From: Thermoplasmatales archaeon ex4484_6 | GTDB lineage: Archaea; Thermoplasmatota; Penumbrarchaeia; Penumbrarchaeales; Penumbrarchaeaceae | Assembly: GCA_002254385.1 (NCBI GenBank) | Contig: NJDO01000023.1 | Location: 1 to 19,959, forward strand | Direction: 5' to 3' | DNA: 19,959 bases | Part shown: in pieces, positions 15,301-19,959 of the stretch | How positions within the stretch are numbered: position 1 is the first letter of the stretch | Layout: the number at the start of each line of letters is the position of its first letter | The notes under the pieces: generated by a model | Seen by the model: the letters and a program-made list of their open reading frames with translations, nothing else | What the model was told of the DNA's origin: nothing | Databases searched by the model: none | Made by a program: the position numbers and the translations under genes

Positions 15301-17094
15301 GAGAATACCACGGTGGTGGATGGTCTGGTCGACGGGGTCGGGTACAGCTTCCGCGTTGCAGCGGTGAACGGGGCCGGCAACATGTCATCCCTGTCATTCT
15401 GGGACAGTGCGGTACCTTACGATATCACTCCTCCGACGGTTGTTTACAATGAAGCACCGATGATATTCTCGGGCAGGGCCGTTCTGGAGTTCGAATCGGA
15501 TGATGACCTGGAGCTATTGGAGCTCCAGTATTACCATGATGAGAACATGAACGGGCTTGTGGATGACAACGGGACATTCATTCCCGCTGTGAATTCCACG
15601 AACTCGACGGTTGTGTGGGACACAAGGTCATCTGCGGGAGGTCCGGGTGATATCGAGCGCATGATACTGAGGTTCAGGGGGATGGACGAGGTTCCTAACG
15701 TTTCGGACTGGACGTATATGGGAGGGTTCGGTGTTGACAACACTCCCCCCCACGGCCTGAAGCTCTCCATATCTCCTCCAAGGGTCACGAACGGAACGGA
15801 TTTCGACGTGATAGGAAACACGGAACCGCTCTCGAGGGTCATGGTCATTCAGAATGGTGAATTCCTGACCGAGCTGACTGCAGGAACCTCCGGTCTGTTC
15901 GATTTTCACCTGACGCTCGAGGAGGGCCCCAACAGTCTGAACCTGACAGCCTACGATCTTCACGGTGCGGGGCCAACCTACCTGAACATGACGTTCACAA
16001 GGGACACCTCACCTCCGGTAGCCGTGATAAGGGATTTCAACAGGACCATGGAGATCATGTGCAACTGCACCTCCTTCATCTCCGATTCCTATGACGTGGG
16101 AGCTGATCCCGAACAGACCAGAATTTCCAATGTGACCTGGGTCCTCATCGGTCCCTACGGTGCAACCAGCAGATCGTATTCGAGGACGTTCATGCACACA
16201 ATGGATATACTGGGTCGATACGAGTTGAAGCTCTGGGTGAGAGATGCGGCAATGAACATGGCCTATGCCAACACATCCTTCGTCGTGGTGGATCTCACCC
16301 CGCCAACCGCAAGAATATCGGGGCCCGTCGAGGTCGCGGAGGATACGACGATCGGCTATTCCCTTCTGAATTCAACGGACAATGATCCGACCCTCTTCTC
16401 CTCCCTGAAAGCCAGCGTTCTCTGGACCTTCACCGGACCCGACGGTTTCCGGGAGACATCAGACAGGTACGAACCGCTTGTATCCTTCCCCGACCCCGGC
16501 TTGTATTATGTAATGCTGTCGATAACCGATATGGGCGGAAACGACGCATCTGCCGAGATCGCTGTCACGGTCCTTGACATCACCCCTCCCGATGTGGACA
16601 TCGTCGGCGAGATCTTCTTCGATCCCGGTGCCAGGGCAGTGTTCAACGCCTCGGTGATCGACAACGTCCGGGAAGGGGATGTGACCTATCTGTGGGTACT
16701 GACCTATCTGGATGGGGACATGGAAGATGTCGTCGGCACGAACGCCACGTTCGAATATGTTCTTGTCTCATCCGGGAACTACACGCTGAGGCTGACCGTT
16801 ACGGACGCTTCGGGTAACAGCAGGAACGAGTCGGTTAACCTTTTTGTAAGATCCCCTTTGATGGTGACGGACCTTCCGACCGGAAGCGGTGAGGGGAAAT
16901 TCATGGATCCCCTAGTCATTTTCGGGATCTCCGTGGCAGTCATAATCCTCACCCTTTTCGGCGTTGTCATCCTGGTCCGTCGGGGAAGATATGATGATGT
17001 GGAAGCCGAATGGGAGGAGGAAGAGGACCTGGATGAGCTGGACGAGGTGGACATAGATGATGAACCGGGCTGGGAAGATTGGGACGAGTGGTGA
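12361..17094 (+). CDS. Giant membrane-anchored subtilisin-like serine protease (S8)
   Basis: 1577 aa from ATG 12361, chosen over ATG 12340 because the predicted transcript starts near 12350, GGAG lies 5 nt upstream, and the signal peptide then begins MNRSFAILIS. A pro-region (about 30-205) precedes the catalytic domain, with Asp241 (SDSGLD), His281 (HGHGTH), oxyanion Asn382 (AAGND) and Ser503 (GTSMAAP): a complete triad. A DANSDGRIDSN loop and a following beta-barrel (about 575-680, LAWSDYP ... NDLDLIL) match the KP-43 type. Then come an Fn3 domain near 922-1024, Ig-like modules, three PKD-like domains, a span at about 1516-1540, RRGR, and a tail with 21 Asp/Glu in 33 residues. It probably cuts proteins at the cell surface. 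Convergent with the carbonic anhydrase gene, 32 nt away. Confidence 0.95.
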   Translation: MNRSFAILISALLLVLSIYGTSASPEYDQGDGSPSPRSGPFLWTHRGPMSVRDLENVFSMGSDRDTGYWIVQFEAPSTVNRDALIRSHGYIPLDYFPDNGYVVELGDRDPSDLFHLPGAVGASPFYSGLKASPHLISLYMNGEDPFEGLGSATVETFRGADIEDSLETLGVGWTRVSGTRYLVNTPELDLVDLLKVDGVKWIEPRSPMELFNNVADSIIDVDTAWDSLGLDGTGQVVAISDSGLDTGVDDHNITGDIHLDFDNRATIVNWAGSSPDDEHGHGTHVAGSVAGNGARSSGNIKGMAYNSSIYFQAIMDNFGQLQIPSNLSQLFTQSYNAGARVHTNSWGSQLSSLFGAYTTDSYDVDWSMWYHPDMLILFAAGNDGMDANSDGRIDSNSVSPPATAKSTLTVGASENLRSSGGFQGTWGSGWPADFPASPISGDRPSNNSNGIAAFSSRGPLDDGRIKPDVVAPGTNILSTKSSQSSSTGWGSYNSYYLYNGGTSMAAPITAGMAVLIRQFYNGTLGMSSPSAALMKATIINGATDLYPGQYGASSPTTREIDGRPDMNQGWGRINLKDSVDPDSGIVSFVDNSTGISTGENLARMFRVLSSDTELRLTLAWSDYPGSLFAGKQLINDLDLILYAPNGTAYRGNDFSYPFDDSTDSINPVEGIAVKSPSPGWWKVKVEGSNIPRGPQHFALVASGNISEMMSNMMLFDRRFYSIDHDTVTLSLTSRDLAGYGSVEVHVSSNSDPAGKNVTLFESGSSGAFLGSFHTRNNSLTSADELFVSHNDIITAEYVSPFNFTYRANATAKRPMRVALIRLDENLLTYSRHDFLHLKGAGDPGLDVQWTVPGSNLPWIGIFDDGLPAHGDEEADDGEYNVEFYLGGVYFAEGNITLRVQDPFLGPLLYEQFPITINSSMPGAPGELDAEPLPVGNTVFLKWRRSASTGVHHYNVFINASDTPPGLDESGWVFYMSTTGPENTTVVDGLVDGVGYSFRVAAVNGAGNMSSLSFWDSAVPYDITPPTVVYNEAPMIFSGRAVLEFESDDDLELLELQYYHDENMNGLVDDNGTFIPAVNSTNSTVVWDTRSSAGGPGDIERMILRFRGMDEVPNVSDWTYMGGFGVDNTPPHGLKLSISPPRVTNGTDFDVIGNTEPLSRVMVIQNGEFLTELTAGTSGLFDFHLTLEEGPNSLNLTAYDLHGAGPTYLNMTFTRDTSPPVAVIRDFNRTMEIMCNCTSFISDSYDVGADPEQTRISNVTWVLIGPYGATSRSYSRTFMHTMDILGRYELKLWVRDAAMNMAYANTSFVVVDLTPPTARISGPVEVAEDTTIGYSLLNSTDNDPTLFSSLKASVLWTFTGPDGFRETSDRYEPLVSFPDPGLYYVMLSITDMGGNDASAEIAVTVLDITPPDVDIVGEIFFDPGARAVFNASVIDNVREGDVTYLWVLTYLDGDMEDVVGTNATFEYVLVSSGNYTLRLTVTDASGNSRNESVNLFVRSPLMVTDLPTGSGEGKFMDPLVIFGISVAVIILTLFGVVILVRRGRYDDVEAEWEEEEDLDELDEVDIDDEPGWEDWDEW

Positions 17095-17126
17095 AGGGTC
17101 ATCTCATTCCCCTCCGCATGAAAGGG

Positions 17127-17660
17127 TCACGGGGTTCGATCCAGCCTTTTCAACCCCTTCGGATATCTGTGTGCAAGGTCCGGATATATGGCCTTGAAAT
17201 CCAGCCATGTCTTCTTGAATTCGTCATCGATCTTCTTGATGGGCTTTGCGGGTATGCCCGCAACAATTGTCTTCTCCTCCACCACGCCGTTGATCTTCAC
17301 AACGGCTCCCTCGGCAACGACACCCCATCTCCCGATAACGGAGAAATCGGTCACGACCGAACCCATGCCTATCACTGCCAGGTCCCCTATCGTGCAGTTG
17401 TGGATGACGCACCCGTGACCGAGTGTGACATCATTTCCGATGACCGTTTGATCTCCCGGCCTCGCATGGATGACAACGTTCTCCTCGATCGAGGTCCTGT
17501 CACCGATGATTATCTTCCCGTAGTCGCCCCTGACGACCGCACCCGGGCCGATGTAGACATCCTTTCCGATCGTCACATCACCGACAACCGTGGCGGTTTC
17601 GAAGACGAATGTCCCTTCACCGATCTTCGGTATTCTGCCCTCGAATTCGTATACGCCCAT
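17127..17660 (-). CDS. Gamma-carbonic anhydrase-like left-handed beta-helix protein
   Basis: 177 aa from the second ATG (17660), since GAGGT at 17671-17667 lies 6 nt before it; the first ATG (17666) touches that site. The hexapeptide repeats (IGKDVYIGPG, VIGNDVTLG) form a left-handed beta-helix, and the end is the usual C-terminal helix. The gamma-class metal site is present: VVRGD (Arg59 in Cam numbering), VIHA (His81) and GHGCVIHNC (His117, His122), so it should bind Zn or Fe and hydrate CO2. However, the QD pair normally six residues before His81 reads EE here, so activity is not certain; many relatives of this fold have other roles. The upstream stop overlaps its ribosome site, which indicates translational coupling. 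Confidence 0.88.
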   Translation of the reverse strand: MGVYEFEGRIPKIGEGTFVFETATVVGDVTIGKDVYIGPGAVVRGDYGKIIIGDRTSIEENVVIHARPGDQTVIGNDVTLGHGCVIHNCTIGDLAVIGMGSVVTDFSVIGRWGVVAEGAVVKINGVVEEKTIVAGIPAKPIKKIDDEFKKTWLDFKAIYPDLAHRYPKGLKRLDRTP

Positions 17661-17669
17661 ATCCATACC

Positions 17670-17879
17670 TCAAGGTTTCTGAAGGTTCGCAAGGAAGTCG
17701 ATCATCAGTTTCGGCATACTGCTCATTCCGGGGCTCTTCTTGAATATCGGAACCATTATCTTCACGAGAATGAATCCCAGGATCATGATCAGCGCAGCGA
17801 GAAGGAGCTGTGAGTATCTTATTCCGAGGATCGGAACCTTTCCTACCAGTGAACCCACGGCATCCCCGATGATCCCCAT
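17670..17879 (-). CDS. Small single-span membrane protein
   Basis: 69 aa from ATG 17879; AGGTG lies 6 nt upstream. TTG 17894 is the alternative but would need an earlier transcript start than the TATA box suggests. It has a glycine-rich N-terminus, one long hydrophobic span (YSQLLLAALIMILGFILVKI), then KK and an amphipathic tail. The span looks like the first membrane helix of MscS-type channels, but no channel domain follows. I do not assign a function. Its stop codon overlaps the ribosome-binding site of the carbonic anhydrase-like gene, so both proteins are made from one mRNA. Confidence 0.7.
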   Translation of the reverse strand: MGIIGDAVGSLVGKVPILGIRYSQLLLAALIMILGFILVKIMVPIFKKSPGMSSMPKLMIDFLANLQKP

Positions 17880-17913
17880 AGCATCCACCTTCAATACATG
17901 AAACCTCTATGGC

Positions 17914-17924
17914 TTATTTAATAT
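17914..17924. promoter_or_regulatory. A/T box shared by two divergent genes
   Basis: TTATTTAATAT reads as a TATA box on both strands. On the minus strand it places a start near 17891, 12 nt before the small membrane gene. On the plus strand it would serve the zinc-ribbon gene with a leader of about 45 nt. A small GTCCC-GCG-GGGAC hairpin lies in that leader (17941-17953). Confidence 0.4.
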
Positions 17925-17988
17925 CCTCCCATATCTCAATGTCCCGCGGGGACCTGCTTCACAATGTTTTTCATGTGGTTTCCGATGT

Positions 17989-18222
17989 ATGTTCATGGGT
18001 CGATGTCCCAACTGCGGGGCCGTTCTGGGATGCTTCGATGGAACCCAGCACGGCTGCATGGAGGGAAGCTATGAAACGATGTACGGTCGGGAGATCTGTC
18101 CCGTGTGTCGAAAAGGATGCTATCCTTGGAGGATAGACCACTCCCCCGGACAGGGAGGTTACCGGTCCGGAACCTGCTGCAGATGCGGAGCTTCCCCCGG
18201 GGGGGAAGCGGAGAAGGAATGA
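17989..18222 (+). CDS. Small cysteine-rich zinc-ribbon protein
   Basis: 77 aa with ten cysteines. CPNC (6-9), CPVC (37-40) and CCRC (62-65), together with single Cys at 15, 23 and 44, give enough ligands for two zinc sites. No family assigned. The start could be ATG 17989 or ATG 17995; there is no convincing ribosome site for either. It is divergent from the small membrane gene and 37 nt ahead of the LURP-one-like gene. Small proteins of this kind often bind nucleic acid or other proteins. Evidence that it is coding rests on the spaced CxxC pairs. Confidence 0.55.
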   Translation: MFMGRCPNCGAVLGCFDGTQHGCMEGSYETMYGREICPVCRKGCYPWRIDHSPGQGGYRSGTCCRCGASPGGEAEKE

Positions 18223-18259
18223 AATACAAGGGTCACATTTCATGAAACGGGTGTGATCA

Positions 18260-19294
18260 ATGGGAATATGGGACGGGAATAGATACGTGATAAAGCAGAA
18301 GGTCCTTACCATCGGTAGGAAGTATTACATCGAGGACGGTTCCGGGAAGAGGATCGGATTCTGCAAGCAGAAGATGTTCAAGCTCAAGGAGGATATCCGG
18401 ATCTACACCGGAGAGGACATGAAGGAGGAGCTTCTGACAATAAAACAGGAGCAGATACTCGATTTCTCCGGAACCTTTGTGGTAAAGGATACAAGGACCG
18501 GGGAAAAGGTGGGTTACGTGGGGCGGAAAGGGCTGAAGTCCATATTCAGGGATACCTGGAAGCTGTTCGATTCGGAGAGGAACGAGATCGGCACCGTGGA
18601 GGAGGAAGGGGGCATCGTGGCCGTTCTCAGGAGACTTGTGGACTGGATGAAGTTCGTTCCCAAGAAGTATCACTTCAACCATGACGGAAAGGAGTTCGCC
18701 CTTGCCAAGCAGAAGTTCCAGCTGATCGGGGATACCTGGACCCTGGAGATATCCCCCGACTGCAAGGTCGACAACAGGCTGATAGTCACCGCCGCCCTGA
18801 TGATGGACATAGTCATCGCCCGCCACCAGAGAAACCGTCATCGACAGCTGCCACTGTGTGTTCATGTATGTCGTCCCGTCCCAGTCCACGACAATGGAGG
18901 TGAAGTATGGCTCACCCGGGGGTGCGGAGCCTCCCTGGATGGTGCTGGTATGATTCCCGTCGACTTCCGACAGTGCGATCTCCCCGACCTGGTCGGGATT
19001 TGTGCCCTCGTCACCGTCCTCTATGGTCACGTTGACCATGATGGAGATGACATTTGCGAACTCCAGGTTTATATCCACGGTGTTGGTAAGTTCCTCGGGC
19101 TGAGCCTGGGCAAGTCCGGTGGGCCTGTTGGTCAGCGTGAGGGTGCCCGTGTTAACGACCGGTTCCTTTTCTCCTCCACCACCCCCGCCCGAGCCCAGGC
19201 ATCCCGAGAGCAGTGCGATCAGCGCGACAGATACGAAAATGAGAGATCCTTTGTCCATGCCTTACACCCCGTTTTTCTTTTCATTATCGTCTAG
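18260..19294 (+). CDS. LURP-one / tubby-like protein; true C-terminus lost or uncertain
   Basis: ATG 18260 follows GGGTG with 6 nt spacing. Residues 5-190 look like the LURP-one-related / YxjI (COG4894) fold, a tubby-like 12-strand barrel around a hydrophobic helix: a start YVIKQKVLTIGRKYYIED, repeated short strands with FxxKxD and DxxGxxxG turns, and a closing helix (LIVTAALMMDIVIARHQ, 174-190). Tubby-like proteins bind membrane lipids; the role of the prokaryotic ones is unknown. The family normally ends after that helix, near 18830 here, but no stop codon occurs. The frame runs on to 19292-19294 through the antisense strand of the facing lipoprotein gene. Those extra residues (His/Arg/Cys-rich) look like antisense noise. 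See the finding on the join near 18830. Confidence 0.75.
   Translation: MGIWDGNRYVIKQKVLTIGRKYYIEDGSGKRIGFCKQKMFKLKEDIRIYTGEDMKEELLTIKQEQILDFSGTFVVKDTRTGEKVGYVGRKGLKSIFRDTWKLFDSERNEIGTVEEEGGIVAVLRRLVDWMKFVPKKYHFNHDGKEFALAKQKFQLIGDTWTLEISPDCKVDNRLIVTAALMMDIVIARHQRNRHRQLPLCVHVCRPVPVHDNGGEVWLTRGCGASLDGAGMIPVDFRQCDLPDLVGICALVTVLYGHVDHDGDDICELQVYIHGVGKFLGLSLGKSGGPVGQREGARVNDRFLFSSTTPARAQASREQCDQRDRYENERSFVHALHPVFLFIIV
18822..19258 (-). CDS. Secreted lipoprotein, 3' end missing or uncertain
   Basis: Begins at ATG 19258 with a classic lipoprotein signal: hydrophobic run, lipobox LSGC (Cys20), then a Gly-rich linker. The mature part (about 115 residues) is a beta-rich domain with repeated Thr/Ile/Val strands (TGTLTLTNRP, SIMVNVTIEDGD, YFTSIVVDWDG) of no family I recognise. 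Supported coding ends near TVSL, around 18830. The frame stays open to 18257, but that stretch is simply the antisense of the LURP-one-like gene. The coordinates given here cover the supported part only. Its promoter carries a TATA box and an inverted repeat (19283-19303). Confidence 0.65.
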
Positions 19295-19303
19295 TGCGAT
19301 AAT
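19283..19303. promoter_or_regulatory. Inverted repeat in the lipoprotein promoter, candidate operator
   Basis: ATTATCG (19283-19289) and CGATAAT (19297-19303) are exact 7-bp inverted arms with a 7-nt spacer. The right arm overlaps the minus-strand TATA box (19299-19306), and the repeat ends before the expected start near 19276. Binding here would compete with TATA-binding protein. Confidence 0.45.
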
Positions 19304-19306
19304 AAA
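19299..19306 (-). promoter_or_regulatory. TATA box of the lipoprotein gene
   Basis: TTTATTAT on the minus strand, about 26 nt before the likely start near 19276. The leader would be about 18 nt, with a weak GGTG before the ATG at 19258. Confidence 0.45.
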
Positions 19307-19375
19307 TCATTTGGTCCATCGGCCAAATATTGCCCGCGATCTCTGGCCGGAAAGGGTATCATGCATCGTACGGTT

Positions 19376-19959
19376 TCACAAGGTGATGCCGTAGATGGAT
19401 GAGTACTTCCTCTTCAGATACGAGATGAAATGGTCCTCCGTCAGCGGGTGCCCCGTGACTTTCTCCACCAGCTCCTCGGCGGTGTGGAGCTTTCCCTTCT
19501 GATGGATGTTCTCCCTGAGCCACCCCAGAATGGAAGAGAACTCGCCCCTTGATATGGATTCCTCCATACCGTCGATGCTTTCAAGGGCCCTGTCGTAGAA
19601 CTGTGCCGAGTAGAGATTTCCCAGGGCATAGGTGGGGAAGTATCCGACAGCTCCCATGGCCCAGTGTATATCCTGGAGGCATCCCTCGGAATCGTTCCTC
19701 AGCTCCAGTCCCAGGTACTTCTCGTATTTCTCGTTCCATACCTGGGGGATATCATCGACATCAAGTTTCCCGTCCATCAGCTCGGTCTCTATCTCGAACC
19801 TGACCATGATGTGCATCGAGTAGGTCACCTCATCGGCTTCCACCCTGATGGGGGATGGTCTCACGATATTGATGGCCCCGTGAAAATCCTCCAGGTTCCT
19901 GTTCTTCATTACCGGGAATGCCTCCTGCAGCAGCGGGAAGAATGCTTTCCAGAAACCAA
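19376..19959 (-). CDS. M32 metallocarboxypeptidase, C-terminal part (cut by window end)
   Basis: About 194 codons are present; the 5' part continues beyond the window. The sequence follows the C-terminal half of family M32 (thermostable carboxypeptidase 1, Taq type): FWKAFFPLLQ, then VEADEVTYSMHI, WNEKYEKYLG, LQDIHWAMGAVGYFPTYALG and a final SYLKRKYSSIYG. These zinc enzymes remove C-terminal residues from peptides in the cytosol. The HExxH zinc motif normally precedes this region, so it lies outside the window and cannot be checked. The segment is intact, with no frame break. It may serve peptide recycling and has no visible operon link to the envelope genes. Confidence 0.93.
   Translation of the reverse strand, partial: GFWKAFFPLLQEAFPVMKNRNLEDFHGAINIVRPSPIRVEADEVTYSMHIMVRFEIETELMDGKLDVDDIPQVWNEKYEKYLGLELRNDSEGCLQDIHWAMGAVGYFPTYALGNLYSAQFYDRALESIDGMEESISRGEFSSILGWLRENIHQKGKLHTAEELVEKVTGHPLTEDHFISYLKRKYSSIYGITL

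Noticed and set aside
17079..17813. 244-codon plus-strand open frame opposite the carbonic anhydrase-like gene
   Set aside because: The minus strand shows hexapeptide repeats and metal-site motifs; the plus reading is its antisense.
1..19959. CRISPR array, insertion sequence or integrase
   Set aside because: No spaced direct repeats, transposase or integrase motifs, or terminal inverted repeats were seen.

Overview
The window looks like a piece of an archaeal chromosome, most likely Thermoplasmatota. The reasons are indirect: A/T-rich TATA-like boxes about 25 nt before several starts, likely leaderless mRNAs, heavy use of AGG/AGA arginine codons, and very large secreted proteins built from beta-helix, Fn3, Ig-like and PKD-like modules with one C-terminal membrane anchor. 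No rRNA or tRNA is present to fix the lineage.

Layout. Positions 1-100 hold what looks like the 5' part of an unidentified minus-strand structured RNA with its own TATA box. Positions 279-3499 encode a secreted right-handed beta-helix protein in two overlapping frames. The second frame continues through Fn3 and Ig-like modules, a membrane span and a cytosolic J domain. A DUF1059-like small protein (3535-3723) and a Fic-domain AMP-transferase candidate (3900-5051) follow. Two minus-strand genes, a two-span membrane protein and a winged-helix regulator, form an operon (6327 down to 5070). Its promoter carries an inverted repeat.

From 6480 to 17094 every gene is on the plus strand and envelope-related: a 720-aa anchored protein with a 21-residue periodic array of DxDxDG loops, a lipoprotein followed by a strong terminator-like hairpin, a membrane-anchored NodB polysaccharide deacetylase with Fn3 modules, and a 1577-aa membrane-anchored subtilisin-like protease with a very acidic tail. 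After that come a minus-strand pair (small membrane protein, then gamma-carbonic anhydrase-like protein), a Cys-rich zinc-ribbon protein, a LURP-one/tubby-like protein, a lipoprotein converging on it, and the C-terminal part of an M32 carboxypeptidase cut by the window edge.

Taken together this is a cell-surface locus: anchored glycan- and protein-processing enzymes plus large adhesive or structural ectodomains. The two most unusual items are the ectodomain-membrane-J-domain protein, which could tie surface binding to cytosolic Hsp70, and the strict 21-residue calcium-loop repeat protein. Two places look broken or rearranged: the frame break at 953-962 and the join of two convergent genes near 18830, where neither gene has a stop codon of its own.
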